From Paucibacter sp. TC2R-5 (GTDB lineage: Bacteria; Pseudomonadota; Gammaproteobacteria; Burkholderiales; Burkholderiaceae_C), in NCBI RefSeq assembly GCF_025717605.1, contig NZ_JAJIRQ010000001.1, positions 1 through 64,000 of the forward strand: a DNA stretch of 64,000 nt, written 5' to 3'. Every line of letters starts with the position of its first letter. Positions within the stretch are counted from its first letter, which is position 1. The notes beneath the pieces are model-generated. The model saw nothing but the letters and a program-made list of their open reading frames with translations. It was not told the DNA's origin and did no database searches. Of this stretch, positions 1-9,137 are shown in pieces. The translations under genes and the position numbers were made by a program.

Positions 1-286
1 TGGTTTTGTAATTCAATCTTTGGGCCATGATGGCCATTGCAATTGCGGCTTCGTCACACCATAGCCAGCCTCCCTTGCGGTGCATCATGTGAACAAATGA
101 ATCTCCTGCCAATACAGGGGAACCTATTGGTGCTTGAACTTTATTTGCTGTCAGATAAAAAAATATATCGCGGGGATTTTTTAAATTATTTTCTGAGATG
201 ATTTTATCGGCGTATGCGTTGTCGCTTAAAATGTAGCCGGGCATCAAGACTGCGATTAAAAGACTGGCTACTAATATTTTTTTCAT
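1..286 (-). CDS. Secreted transglutaminase-like protein (N-terminal part only)
   Basis: Open frame of 95 codons starting at the ATG at 286 (reverse strand) and running off the left edge, so the C-terminus is unseen. The N-terminus is a clear signal peptide: two lysines, a hydrophobic core ILVASLLIAVLMPGYIL and an AYA cleavage site near residue 26. The stretch around residues 74-84 (GWLWCDEAAIAMA) resembles the catalytic-cysteine segment of transglutaminase-like domains; this assignment is inference. The DNA is visibly AT-rich compared with the rest of the window, as is common in polysaccharide loci. It lies downstream of and in the same direction as the chain-length and export genes, after a 149-base gap. 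No convincing ribosome binding site precedes the ATG. Confidence 0.6.
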   Translation of the reverse strand, partial: MKKILVASLLIAVLMPGYILSDNAYADKIISENNLKNPRDIFFYLTANKVQAPIGSPVLAGDSFVHMMHRKGGWLWCDEAAIAMAIMAQRLNYKT

Positions 287-435
287 ATTTAATACAAGCA
301 TGCTGTGTGGATTTTCTCTCGAAGCTCAATACCACCCATCCCACCATAATCAGCAGAATGGCTTTGCCGTTGTACCTTAATCCAATGGTGCGCCCCGGTG
401 CTTCTAGTCTCGCCTAATCTTTAAAGCTGGCCGTG

Positions 436-1668
436 TCAATTTCTTCCACGCACAGCCGCCCGCAGTCGCGAAAGTTTTTCAGCTTTGGCTGGATTATCGG
501 AGATATTACGAAAAAAACTTTTTACCAGCACCAAGACCAGGAGCAGAAAAAATGTGCTGAAGGCGGCCGTCACTGCAGTCGAGACGCGTTGCGGCTTACT
601 TTTCCATTCTGCCGGTGTTGCGATGTCTACCACTTGTATCATTGCTCCCTCACGGCTTTCGTCTAATCGCGCCAATTCAAACTGCTTCGAAAACATCTCA
701 AATAGGGTTTCTTGGTATTTGTATTCCCGGTAGCGACTGATGTAGTCGCTATCTTTTTTCTCACCATTTTCGCTAGAGCTTTCAATCTTGCTAAGTTGGG
801 CGCGTAGCGCGCCTAGTAACGCCGTCTGTTGTTGGAGTTCTGGCGCTGACTCGGCCAAGCCTCGCTGCATAATCTGAAGTCGAACCTCGGCACCGGTGAG
901 TTGAGCCTTCAAGCTGGCATAGCCTTCGGCGGCAGCTTTGGGTTCCGCCTTAAGTGCGCCAGGATTGAAACCGCTGCTTTGCAAGACCTTTTGTGCCTCA
1001 GCAAGTTTGATCTGCGTGCGCTTTACCTCGGCTTCGAAGAAAGCGCGGCGTTGCTGTGCTTCTGTTAGAGCCAGTTCACCAGACAAGCGGCGCAACTCTG
1101 CAACATATTGGTTGGCCAAATCTGCTGCCATGTTGGGTTCTTTTGCATCGGCCTCAACCGTGATCAAACCATCCTTCTTGCCAAGTGAAATTCGGACGTT
1201 CTGCTGCAATGCCGCACGCGCCTGGAACCGGTACTTAGCCTGGTAGATATCCATCAGCTTAAATCGGTCAATGACAGAGTCTTGAACATTGACGCTTTGC
1301 ATCAGTGCTACATACTGGTCGCCCGGGCTCTTGATGCCCGCCCCACCTCCCGCCAAACCGGACAAAGCACCTAGCGAGGCCAGAGCCGACGCGGCCGAGC
1401 TTTGCTGTTGTTGCGGTGGCAAAAAAGTGGATTTGGAGGTAAAGGTAGGGGCGATCGAATAGGTCGCTCCAAATGCTATGGCACCTACGACGATGGGGCC
1501 AAAGGTCAACAAACGCCAGTGCGCTGCGAGTATTGTCAGCAAGTCCAAAAGATCAATGCCGTCATCGTCTTCTTGTTGGGCGTGCGGCGTTTTTCCGTCT
1601 TGAATTGGGTTCACTTGAGTCACAGGTAAAAAGGCTCCGTAGTCGCGGCCAATCGATTCACTGATCAA
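436..1668 (-). CDS. Wzz/GNVR-type polysaccharide chain-length determinant protein
   Basis: Inner-membrane polysaccharide co-polymerase of about 410 aa, expected to set chain length in Wzx/Wzy-dependent export together with the upstream SLBB protein. An acidic cytoplasmic N-terminus (QQEDDDGIDLLDLL) leads into a first membrane segment at about 52-72. A long periplasmic region follows, Ala/Gln-rich and coiled-coil-like around 195-310, then a second membrane segment at about 365-386 and a short basic tail. No Walker kinase domain is fused. The first ATG codon lies well inside the Wzz domain, so a non-ATG start is needed. The TTG at 1668, four bases after the upstream stop, suits translational coupling; a GTG at 1623 is the alternative. 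Confidence 0.85.
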   Translation of the reverse strand: MISESIGRDYGAFLPVTQVNPIQDGKTPHAQQEDDDGIDLLDLLTILAAHWRLLTFGPIVVGAIAFGATYSIAPTFTSKSTFLPPQQQQSSAASALASLGALSGLAGGGAGIKSPGDQYVALMQSVNVQDSVIDRFKLMDIYQAKYRFQARAALQQNVRISLGKKDGLITVEADAKEPNMAADLANQYVAELRRLSGELALTEAQQRRAFFEAEVKRTQIKLAEAQKVLQSSGFNPGALKAEPKAAAEGYASLKAQLTGAEVRLQIMQRGLAESAPELQQQTALLGALRAQLSKIESSSENGEKKDSDYISRYREYKYQETLFEMFSKQFELARLDESREGAMIQVVDIATPAEWKSKPQRVSTAVTAAFSTFFLLLVLVLVKSFFRNISDNPAKAEKLSRLRAAVRGRN

Positions 1669-1672
1669 TTGA

Positions 1673-3574
1673 TTAATTCTTGAGGGTCTTCAACGCCGCA
1701 GCACCCAAGGCGAACTGAGCAAGAATTTGCGTCCAGTCCTTGGCCTCTTGCATGAATGTGGTCTTGTCCATTTCTTCTGGCACAAAGACAGTGTCGCCAG
1801 GTTCGGCGGCGAGGCCGTCGACGCTGCCGGACATCAACCAGCCCCCCACGCTTTGCTTGGCGCTGACGACGCTGCCGTTGGCACGGACCACAAAGGTGCT
1901 GCCTTTGTCTGCACCCTTGGTTGGGCCGCCAGCAAGCTTCATGAAGTCGCCAACCGAGCTGCCCTGAGCATACAGATAGCTGCCGCCGTTGAAGACGCTG
2001 CCAAACACGCCAATGCTGGAAGGGCGGGCTGGGATCTGGATGCGGTCGCCATCCTCGACAATCAATTCAGGCAGGCTGCTTGCAATTGGTGGCAGTTGCA
2101 AAACGATGCGGCCGGTGGGTTTGATGTTTCGCAAAGTGGCCAATAGGCGCTCGTTGCCTTGCATTTTTGCGGCTTGGGTGCCGCTATCTACGCCGGCTGA
2201 GACTTTTTGGCTGGCGCTGGAGCGAGTAAGGTCGGTTTCCAAGTTACGTAAGGCCCGTTCGTAGTTTTCGGTCTGCGAGATACGCACGCTCTCGCGGCTG
2301 AAAACGGTGCCGTAGACGTAGGCCCCTGGGGTCAAGCCACCGGCTGCCTTGATGGCGTCGGCCAAGGTGCTGCTTGCGGGCAAAATGAATTCGCCCGGCC
2401 GTTGCACTTCACCTTCCACCTTGACGCGCTTGCTCTGACGGTGCTGAGGCAAGGCGGCATCAACGCTGCTGAAGGCGCGCAGCACATCCCCATCGCGCGG
2501 CTTGTCCTTGATCAGCAAAGGCAAGGGGACTTCGATGATGCGTGCTTCATTGCGCGCATCGAGTCGCTCTAGTGCAAAGCGGCTGCGATCGGCAACTGCA
2601 CTGAAGCCACCGGCCATTGCGAGAACGTCTGCCAAAGTGTCTTGCGCCTTCAACTCGAAAATGGCAGGCTTGTTGACACTGCCCAGTAGGGCGACCTGAG
2701 GACCCACTGGTCCGATATGAACCACGTCATCGGCCTGGAGCGTTTGATCTGCAGTCTTGTTGCCGTTGATCAATAAATCATAAAAATCGAAGATGCTGAT
2801 GGTCTTGCCGGCACGGCGCAGCTCGATCTGGCGGAAGCTGCCCGCTGCAGAGGGGCCACCTGCCTGCATCAAGCCGTTGACCAAGGTGGTCAGCCCGCTG
2901 ACATGGTAGGCGCCGGGGCGCTGGGTGAAGCCGGTGACGTAGATGCGGATGCTGCGCAGCCGGCCCAGCGAGGCTGAGAGCTGGTAGTTGCGGAAAACTT
3001 GGCTGACGCGCTGGTCAATGGCGGGTGCGAGGTCGATATAGCGCACGCCCGCCACACGCACGGGGCCGACGCGGGGCAGGGTGATGCGGCCGCTGCGATC
3101 GACGGTCAAGCGCAGGTCTGCTTCGACCGAGCCCCAGAGGGTGACCAGGATTTCATCGCCGACGCTGATGATGTAGTCAGACGGGATTTGGCTGGCGCTT
3201 TCTTGCACCAGGTTTTCACGGCCAGCTGGGGTCATCAACTCGGATCCAAAGCGGCGTATCTCTCCACCTACGTAGCGCTCGAATTCGCTGGGAGTTGTCT
3301 GTGCAGACTGGATCGAAACAATTTCAATTGGTGTTACGGTGTTGGCTCGGTTAACTTCGTTAAGCCGAACTGGCCCGCCTGTTTGACTGGAGTCATCTGA
3401 TATCGGGCCGGTAATCGGCTGAGCAGTGGCTTGGCCGATGAGCAGCGGAGCTACGGTCAAGGCGGCAACACGGGTCAACCTCAGAAGGGCTGTCCGAAAC
3501 CCTTGATTAGCTTGTGCAAGCAGACATGAATCTTGTGTGCTGATGGCCGATTGCCCAATTTTGCTGACCTTCAT
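1673..3574 (-). CDS. SLBB-domain polysaccharide export protein (Wza-like)
   Basis: Periplasmic/outer-membrane export channel protein of 633 aa. A signal peptide ending in ATA-Q is predicted near residue 51, with a long N-terminal extension before it. A Poly_export domain follows around 130-205 (YIISVGDEILVTLWGS), then several SLBB beta-grasp repeats (for example IYVTGFTQRPGAYHVSG, VKVEGEVQRPGEFILP, IGVFGSVFNGGSYLY). This is longer than E. coli Wza (about 380 aa) and fits the multi-SLBB class. There is no lipobox cysteine at the cleavage site. The ATG at 3574 has a GAGAG ribosome site 3 bases upstream. It is the first gene of the leftward operon with the Wzz-type gene. Confidence 0.87.
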   Translation of the reverse strand: MKVSKIGQSAISTQDSCLLAQANQGFRTALLRLTRVAALTVAPLLIGQATAQPITGPISDDSSQTGGPVRLNEVNRANTVTPIEIVSIQSAQTTPSEFERYVGGEIRRFGSELMTPAGRENLVQESASQIPSDYIISVGDEILVTLWGSVEADLRLTVDRSGRITLPRVGPVRVAGVRYIDLAPAIDQRVSQVFRNYQLSASLGRLRSIRIYVTGFTQRPGAYHVSGLTTLVNGLMQAGGPSAAGSFRQIELRRAGKTISIFDFYDLLINGNKTADQTLQADDVVHIGPVGPQVALLGSVNKPAIFELKAQDTLADVLAMAGGFSAVADRSRFALERLDARNEARIIEVPLPLLIKDKPRDGDVLRAFSSVDAALPQHRQSKRVKVEGEVQRPGEFILPASSTLADAIKAAGGLTPGAYVYGTVFSRESVRISQTENYERALRNLETDLTRSSASQKVSAGVDSGTQAAKMQGNERLLATLRNIKPTGRIVLQLPPIASSLPELIVEDGDRIQIPARPSSIGVFGSVFNGGSYLYAQGSSVGDFMKLAGGPTKGADKGSTFVVRANGSVVSAKQSVGGWLMSGSVDGLAAEPGDTVFVPEEMDKTTFMQEAKDWTQILAQFALGAAALKTLKN

Positions 3575-3701
3575 TTACTCTCGCTTGGTGTTGTTCTACA
3601 AGTGCCTACCTGCTGGAGGTACTTGATGGCGGAGGGCATTCTAGCTGGCGTTTTCCGGCAACTGCGGGAAAGCCCACGGGCCACTGGCTACACTTGCGCC
3701 C

Positions 3702-4850
3702 ATGCTGCATCTCATTCTTCCGTTTTTTTTTTCCGCCGCCATCACACTTTTCGTGATTCATTCGGCCCGTACACATGGCCATTTGTCGGCAGACACCGAC
3801 TTGTCAGGCCCGCAAAAATTCCATGCAGCGCCCGTGCCGCGAGTGGGTGGGCTGGGCATGTATTTGGCATTGCTGGCCCTGGCCGCTGTTGTCTGGTTCA
3901 GGGGCGGGGCGGACGCCAAGCTCGGGTTTATGTTGCTTTTCTGTGGGCTGCCAGCTTTTGGCGCCGGTTTGGTTGAGGATTTGACCAAGACCGTGTCGCC
4001 GGCCAAACGGCTGTTGGCGACGGCCGTCTCCGGCGCATTGGCTTGGTGGCTCTTGGATGCGCAAATCACGCGTACCGACGTCCCCGGGCTTGACTGGATC
4101 GTAGCGACAACGGCGGGCTCTCTGGTGGCCACTGTGTTCACCGTGGCCGGCGTGGCGAATTCGGTGAACATCATTGACGGTTTCAACGGCTTATCGTCGA
4201 TGTGCGTTAGCTTGATGTTGATGACGTTTGGCTTCGTAGCTTTTCAGGTTGGCGATATCGAGTTGGCCTTGTGGGCGCTGGCCGGCGTTGGGGCGATTCT
4301 GGGCTTTTTCGTTTGGAACTTCCCTGCGGGTTTGATTTTTCTGGGTGATGGCGGCGCTTACTTTTTAGGTTTCTTCACGGCTGAAATCGGGATTTTGCTG
4401 ATCGCCCGCCACACCGAGGTGTCGCCGCTGTTTCCTTTGATGGTGTGCATCTACCCTGTGTTTGAGACCTTGTTCTCGGTTTATCGGCGCCGCTTCATCC
4501 GGGCTGAGCCTTCCGGCCAGCCTGATGGCATTCATTTGCATTCGCTGATCTATCGCCGTTTGATGCGTTGGGCGGTAGGCGCGCGTGATGCGCGCGCCAT
4601 GACGCGGCGCAATTCCATGACCGCACCTTATCTGTGGACGCTGTGTGTTTCTTCTTTGGCGCCGGCTTTGCTGTTCTGGGATTCAACACCGATGTTGCTG
4701 GCCTGCATGCTTTTGTTCGGCGCAACTTACGTGGGCATTTATTGGCGCATTGTTCGTTTCAGAACACCTCGGTGGATGGTGTTTCGGGGCGATGTGATGG
4801 GGGGCAGTGCCCCCTCGGTTCGGGCCAACGCTTCGGACAAACCCGAGTAA
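3702..4850 (+). CDS. WecA/TagO-type polyprenyl-phosphate glycosyl-1-phosphate transferase
   Basis: Polytopic membrane enzyme of 382 aa that starts lipid-linked glycan synthesis by transferring a sugar-1-phosphate (usually HexNAc-1-P) to undecaprenyl phosphate. Family signatures are visible: SGPQKFHAAPVPRVGG near residue 34 (substrate loop), NIIDGFNGLSS near 155 with the catalytic aspartate, and FLGDGGAYFLGF near 213. About ten hydrophobic segments span the protein. It is divergent from the polysaccharide export operon across a 127-base gap, so it probably primes the polymer that the left-hand genes extend and export. Exact sugar specificity cannot be read. The start ATG at 3702 begins directly with a hydrophobic membrane segment. 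Confidence 0.85.
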   Translation: MLHLILPFFFSAAITLFVIHSARTHGHLSADTDLSGPQKFHAAPVPRVGGLGMYLALLALAAVVWFRGGADAKLGFMLLFCGLPAFGAGLVEDLTKTVSPAKRLLATAVSGALAWWLLDAQITRTDVPGLDWIVATTAGSLVATVFTVAGVANSVNIIDGFNGLSSMCVSLMLMTFGFVAFQVGDIELALWALAGVGAILGFFVWNFPAGLIFLGDGGAYFLGFFTAEIGILLIARHTEVSPLFPLMVCIYPVFETLFSVYRRRFIRAEPSGQPDGIHLHSLIYRRLMRWAVGARDARAMTRRNSMTAPYLWTLCVSSLAPALLFWDSTPMLLACMLLFGATYVGIYWRIVRFRTPRWMVFRGDVMGGSAPSVRANASDKPE

Positions 4851-4877
4851 GCGGCGCTTATAGCGGATAATCTGTGG

Positions 4878-6368
4878 ATGACCGACACTCAAATCACGCA
4901 AGCTGCTCCTGAACCTACTCCGGCGCGTTTCGATACGCTGCCCCTCGACGCCAAGCTTTTGCGCGCCGTGGCCGACTCGGGTTACGCCCTGATGACGCCT
5001 ATTCAGGCCAAGGCGATCCCTATCGTTTTGGAAGGGCGCGATGTGATGGGTGCGGCCCAGACCGGCACCGGCAAGACGGCTGCATTTTCGATTCCACTCT
5101 TGCAGCGCATGCTCAAGCATGAAAACGCCAGTGCTTCGCCGGCGCGGCACCCGGTGCGTGCGCTGGTGCTGGCGCCAACGCGTGAGTTGGCCGACCAGGT
5201 TGCCAACAATATCAAGGCCTACGCGAAGCACACCAATCTGCGGGTGACCGTGGTGTTTGGCGGTATCGATATGAAGCCGCAGACGGCCATCCTGAAGGGC
5301 GGCGTTGAGGTTTTGATCGCCACGCCTGGCCGCTTGCTTGACCATATCGAGGCCAAGAATTGCGTGCTGAATCAGGTTGAGTACGTGGTGCTGGACGAGG
5401 CTGACCGCATGTTGGACATCGGCTTCCTGCCCGATCTACAGCGTATCTTGAGTTTTCTGCCGAAAGCTCGCCAGACCCTCCTTTTCTCGGCGACGTTCTC
5501 GCCCGAGATCAAGCGCCTGGCGCAAAGTTATTTGCAAGATCCCTTGTTGGTCGAAGTGGCGCGCCCGAACGCGACGGCCACGAATGTCGAGCAGGTGTTC
5601 TACAGCGTCACAGACGACGAAAAGCGCTTGGCCGTGACCCAGACCTTGCGTCAGCGCGGCATCAAGCAGGCAATTGTGTTTGTCAATTCAAAGCTCGGTG
5701 CGGCTCGCTTGGCGCGCTCCTTCGAGCGCGATGGCTTGCGCACTTCGGCGCTGCACGGCGACAAATCTCAGGACGAGCGCTTGAAGTCACTCGAAGCCTT
5801 CAAGGCCGGCGAGGTCGACATTTTGGTGGCGACGGATGTTGCGGCGCGTGGCTTGGACATCGCCGACCTGCCGGCAGTATTCAATTTTGATGTGCCCTTC
5901 AATGCGGAGGACTATGTTCACCGCATCGGGCGAACCGGTCGCGCCGGTGCTTCGGGTGTGGCGGTGACCTTGGTGACGCGTTCGGACGCGCGCTTGATGG
6001 CGGACCTTGAGAAGCTGCTCAAGCGAACGATCGAGTTGTCACCGATCGAGTTGGAAGACACGCGGCCGGGTGCTCGGCCCGAGCGGTCGGAGCGGCCCCA
6101 GCGTGCGCCACGCGAGTGGGATGCCCGCCCGGCCGGGGATGCGACTGCCCCTGTTGCCGCTCAGCGCTCAAGCTATCGGGCCCCGACCCCTCCGCGCGAC
6201 GCCTTCTTTGACAAGCCTTACGAGGCCAGCGCCAGCGCAGAGTTGCCGTCTTGGGACAAAGGTGCCGCCACCGTGGCGCCGCGCGGCTTGTCTGCGAATA
6301 TCAGGCCTAAGCGCAAGGTCGCTGCTCTGTTTGGTGCCAAGCCTGCTGAGAGCGCGGTCGAGTCCTGA
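4878..6368 (+). CDS. rhlE: DEAD-box RNA helicase RhlE
   Basis: ATP-dependent RNA helicase of 496 aa. All core motifs are seen in order: Q motif (MTPIQAKAIP), Walker A AQTGTGKTA, PTRELA, TPGRLLD, DEAD within VVLDEADRMLDIGF, SAT, ARGLDI and HRIGRTGRAG. The helicase core ends near residue 380. The tail is basic and Arg/Pro/Ala-rich, ending in a KRKVAALFG-type patch, as in RhlE proteins that act in RNA turnover and ribosome assembly. It sits alone, 27 bases after the glycosyltransferase, and converges on the methyltransferase gene. A perfect 8-bp hairpin overlaps its stop codon. Confidence 0.93.
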   Translation: MTDTQITQAAPEPTPARFDTLPLDAKLLRAVADSGYALMTPIQAKAIPIVLEGRDVMGAAQTGTGKTAAFSIPLLQRMLKHENASASPARHPVRALVLAPTRELADQVANNIKAYAKHTNLRVTVVFGGIDMKPQTAILKGGVEVLIATPGRLLDHIEAKNCVLNQVEYVVLDEADRMLDIGFLPDLQRILSFLPKARQTLLFSATFSPEIKRLAQSYLQDPLLVEVARPNATATNVEQVFYSVTDDEKRLAVTQTLRQRGIKQAIVFVNSKLGAARLARSFERDGLRTSALHGDKSQDERLKSLEAFKAGEVDILVATDVAARGLDIADLPAVFNFDVPFNAEDYVHRIGRTGRAGASGVAVTLVTRSDARLMADLEKLLKRTIELSPIELEDTRPGARPERSERPQRAPREWDARPAGDATAPVAAQRSSYRAPTPPRDAFFDKPYEASASAELPSWDKGAATVAPRGLSANIRPKRKVAALFGAKPAESAVES

Positions 6369-6383
6369 GCCGGGACTCAGGAC
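6362..6383. terminator. Hairpin between convergent rhlE and methyltransferase genes
   Basis: GTCCTGAG (6362-6369), six-base loop, CTCAGGAC (6376-6383): a perfect 8-bp stem that includes the rhlE stop codon. No T-run follows on either strand, so it is a weak intrinsic terminator or an mRNA 3'-end stabiliser rather than a classical one. Confidence 0.4.
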
Positions 6384-6398
6384 AGCACTGAACTCGCT

Positions 6399-7166
6399 TT
6401 AGCCGAGCAGCGCAAATACCGCCGGAATCTTGTCCGGCAATGACTCGCCCGAACTGCGCCATTGCTCCACCGTCGCGCTGCGCGTCCAGCCCTGCTCTAG
6501 GCTGAGGCCGCAGCTGATTGACAATTTGGTGTGCGATTTCAGCGTACTCAGCAAAGCCAGGAGTAGGGCCGAGTTTCGGTAGGGCGTTTCAATCATCAGC
6601 TGTGTCTGTTGCTGGCGGGCGGACAAGGCCTCGAGCTCGCGGATTCGCGCAGCGCGTGCAGGCGCTTCGACCGGCAAATAGCCGACGAAGGCGAAGCTCT
6701 GCCCGTTCAGGCCGCTGGCCGACAAGGCCATCATCAAAGCGCTGGGCCCACTCAAGGGGGTGACCTCGATATCCGCCTCATGGGCGGCTGCGACCAACAA
6801 GGCGCCGGGGTCAGCCACGGCAGGCAGGCCAGCTTCAGAGATCAGGCCCAGGTCGTGGCCCGCCAAGGCTGGCGCGAGCAGGGCGTACCAAGCCTGGTTT
6901 TGCTGTGCGGCGTCGGCCATGCGGCCCTTGGGTGGGCGCGGCAACTCGGTGATCTGCAGGTTTTGCAGAGGCTGAGTCAGCGGCACCAAGGCGTCCACGC
7001 GTTTCAGGAAGGCGCGCGTCGTCTTTGCGCTCTCGGCAGCCCAATATTCCAGCCGCGCGGCGGTCTGGATGATGTGCATCGGCAACACTTGTTGCAGATC
7101 GACGGCAGCGGCTTCGACGCCGAAGTCCAAGGTATTCGGGACCAGATAGAGGCGGCCTTTTATCAT
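6399..7166 (-). CDS. SAM-dependent methyltransferase, tetrapyrrole-methylase fold (RsmI-like)
   Basis: Protein of 255 aa in the corrin/porphyrin methylase superfamily that includes RsmI (16S rRNA C1402 2'-O-methyltransferase). It begins GRLYLVPNTLDFG and has the SEAGLPAVADPG motif near residue 110, followed by PLSGPSALMMALSASGLNGQ (substrate/SAM pocket) and a YLPVEAPARAARI stretch. The N-terminus differs from true RsmI, which reads PIGNL, so it looks like a paralogous subfamily whose target is unknown. Its ATG overlaps the yceF stop (ATGA), so the two are translationally coupled. Confidence 0.8.
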   Translation of the reverse strand: MIKGRLYLVPNTLDFGVEAAAVDLQQVLPMHIIQTAARLEYWAAESAKTTRAFLKRVDALVPLTQPLQNLQITELPRPPKGRMADAAQQNQAWYALLAPALAGHDLGLISEAGLPAVADPGALLVAAAHEADIEVTPLSGPSALMMALSASGLNGQSFAFVGYLPVEAPARAARIRELEALSARQQQTQLMIETPYRNSALLLALLSTLKSHTKLSISCGLSLEQGWTRSATVEQWRSSGESLPDKIPAVFALLG

Positions 7167-7786
7167 GCGTTTGCTCCGTTCTTGAGCGCAAGCAAGGGGT
7201 CCAACCCGGCCTGGCGTAGCAGTTGTGTGGTGCGAATCAAGGGCAGGCCTATCAAGGCCGTTGGGTCATCCGACTCAATCGCGGCGAGCAAAGCAATGCC
7301 CAGGCCCTCGGACTTGGCGCTGCCGGCGCAGTCATAGGGTTGTTCGGCGTGCAGATAATTTTCTATTTCTGCGGTGCTCAAATTTCTGAACTTGACGCGC
7401 ACTGGCGCGACATCGCCGGCGTGGAAGCCTGTCTCGGCGCAAACCACGGCCACAGCCGTGTGGAACACCACCTCCTGGCCGCTCATTGCCCTGAGCTGCT
7501 CGACTGCGCGCTGATGATCGCCTGGCTTGCCCATGGCGCGGCCATGGAGGTCGGCGACTTGGTCGGACCCGATGACGATGGCGTGAGGGTAAAGCTTGGC
7601 CACCGCCTGCGCTTTGGCCATGGCCAGTCGGGTCGCCAACTGCAGCGGGGTTTCGGCCGGCATCGGGGACTCATCCAGGTCGGGGGCAAAGACTTCAAAG
7701 GGCAAACGCAGGCGCTCCAGCAGTTCGCGTCGATAGCGTGAGCTGGAGCCGAGGATCAGGCTTCGGTGGGGGAGGGTGTCATTCAT
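7163..7786 (-). CDS. yceF: Maf-family nucleotide pyrophosphatase YceF (7-methyl-GTP type)
   Basis: Maf/HAM1-like house-cleaning pyrophosphatase of 207 aa. It contains ILGSSSRYRRELLERL at the N-terminus, the GSDQVADLHG core near residue 73 and CAGSAKSEGLGIALL near 150, which match the YceF subfamily (reported to hydrolyse m7GTP) better than the dTTP-type YhdE. It is divergent from yceD, the arrangement also seen in E. coli, and overlaps the downstream methyltransferase by 4 bases. The ATG at 7786 precedes MNDTLPHRSLILGSSS. Confidence 0.88.
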   Translation of the reverse strand: MNDTLPHRSLILGSSSRYRRELLERLRLPFEVFAPDLDESPMPAETPLQLATRLAMAKAQAVAKLYPHAIVIGSDQVADLHGRAMGKPGDHQRAVEQLRAMSGQEVVFHTAVAVVCAETGFHAGDVAPVRVKFRNLSTAEIENYLHAEQPYDCAGSAKSEGLGIALLAAIESDDPTALIGLPLIRTTQLLRQAGLDPLLALKNGANA

Positions 7787-7854
7787 GGCGTGATTTTCGC
7801 ATTGCCGTTGATCAGTGCGCGCAGCTTGATCGCGTCGGCCTCTACACTTCAGGG

Positions 7855-8421
7855 ATGAAAGAGCATTTGTTTTTCCCTGAACGATTGGATGTTGCGGCGT
7901 TTGCCCGCGACGCTGGGCAATTGAGTGGCGAGTTGCCTGCGGGTGGCTTGACGCGATTGGCCGACGCGGCGGCTGCAGAGGCGCCCGCTACGGCGTGGCC
8001 GGCGGTCAAATGGTCGGCCACCGGCGAGCGGCGTGAGCCGCGCGGTGCGCAGGCACAGGTCTGGCTGCATCTTGAGGCCTCGGCCGAAACTCAGATGACT
8101 TGCCAGCGCTGCTTGCGGCCAGTGAAGGAGCATGTCGAGTTTGATCGCTGGTTCCACTTTGTTCACGACGAGGCGGCTGCGGCGGCCATTGACGCTGAAA
8201 CGGAAGAGGATGTCTTGGTCTTGTCGCGCAGTTTCGATTTGTTCGAGCTGATTGAGGACGAGCTGCTCTTGTCGCTCCCCTTAGTGCCGCGCCATGAGCA
8301 ATGCCCCGAACCGCTCACCCTGCCGCTTGATCAGCCGCTGACCGAGGCCGAGCAGGGTGCGGAGCGCCCTCATCCCTTTGCCGCGCTTGCGGCGCTGAAG
8401 AAGCAGGGGCCGGCCCAGTAG
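7855..8421 (+). CDS. yceD: YceD family protein (DUF177)
   Basis: Conserved 188-aa DUF177 protein; in other bacteria YceD is linked to 23S rRNA accumulation and its gene precedes rpmF, as here. The sequence has a CQRCLRPV pair of cysteines near residue 83 and an acidic middle (ETEEDVLVLSRSFDLFELIEDELLLSLPLVPRH), both typical. I start it at the ATG at 7855, preceded by AGGG, because residues encoded upstream lie in the divergent yceF promoter region and do not look like the family. The C-terminus ends HPFAALAALK, the usual YceD ending. Confidence 0.87.
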   Translation: MKEHLFFPERLDVAAFARDAGQLSGELPAGGLTRLADAAAAEAPATAWPAVKWSATGERREPRGAQAQVWLHLEASAETQMTCQRCLRPVKEHVEFDRWFHFVHDEAAAAAIDAETEEDVLVLSRSFDLFELIEDELLLSLPLVPRHEQCPEPLTLPLDQPLTEAEQGAERPHPFAALAALKKQGPAQ

Positions 8422-8793
8422 CTCCTTGGCGTTCGGCTTTGCCTGCAGTGCGACTGGAGTCAATAGTGCAAGCGGTTTCCTTGCGCAGGCGCTTTGAAAA
8501 AGCGTCTGCGCATGCTACAATCGCGGGCTTTCCCCGGTTCGAGAATCAAGATGGCATGTCGCAGGGATTGGCGGATGGCAAAAAGCTCAGCAAAAATGCG
8601 AGCCCAAAGCCAGCGTCAGTATTTGCAGGCAGCTGGCGCATGGTGCGCAGAAGCTCGTGACGCTTGAGTACATAGCAAAACTACTTAGCAAAACAACGCG
8701 GCTCCCGGGGAGTCAGGGCCGCAAGATCAGTGATGAACATCAGCCGTTCATTGCCGGGCGTGCTCTCAATCACCGGAGCCTTAGGAGAATTTC
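8422..8793 (+). other. 372-base gap holding the rpmF promoter and a long structured leader
   Basis: No convincing gene. A sigma-70 type promoter lies at 8494-8521, so rpmF mRNA would carry a leader of about 265 bases. The leader has a GCGGC/GCCGC stem enclosing a CTCC/GGAG hairpin (8698-8722) that could form in the RNA. The leader ends in a strong AGGAG ribosome site at 8783. Confidence 0.55.
8494..8521 (+). promoter_or_regulatory. Sigma-70 promoter for the rpmF-plsX-fab operon
   Basis: TTGAAA at 8494-8499, 16-base spacer, TACAAT at 8516-8521. Both boxes match the consensus at five of six positions. Predicted start is near 8528, upstream of rpmF. Confidence 0.65.
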
Positions 8794-8979
8794 ATGGCAG
8801 TTCAGCAAAACAAAAAGTCCCCATCCAAGCGCGGCATGCACAACTCGCATACTGCCCTGGCCACCCCAGGTACAGGCATTGAGCCTACAACGGGTGAAGT
8901 GCATCTGCGTCACCACATCAGCCCAACCGGCTTCTATCGTGGCCGCAAGGTCCTGAAGACCAAGGCTGACGCCTCCTAA
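8794..8979 (+). CDS. rpmF: 50S ribosomal protein L32
   Basis: Ribosomal protein of 61 aa. [19 protein letters not shown] at the N-terminus and [14 protein letters not shown] towards the C-terminus are diagnostic of L32. It lacks the CxxC zinc-binding pairs, so it is the zinc-independent form. An AGGAG ribosome site sits 6 bases before the ATG. The rpmF-plsX pairing is conserved widely and ties ribosome supply to membrane lipid synthesis. Confidence 0.97.
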   Translation: MAVQQNKKSPSKRGMHNSHTALATPGTGIEPTTGEVHLRHHISPTGFYRGRKVLKTKADAS

Positions 8980-9137
8980 GATTTCTGCTTGCGCACGGCT
9001 CTCGAGCGGTGCGTTGCTTTGATCTGCTATGGCTCACAAATCCCCGGCCTGTGCCTTGTTGCAGTGCCGGGTTTTTGTGTTTTTGTAGCGCAATTTGATT
9101 TGCATATATTGCCGAACTCACTCCTCGGCCCGTTTTG

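Noticed and set aside
8439-8660. 73-codon open frame in the rpmF leader
   Set aside because: It spans the sigma-70 promoter and has no ribosome site or domain.
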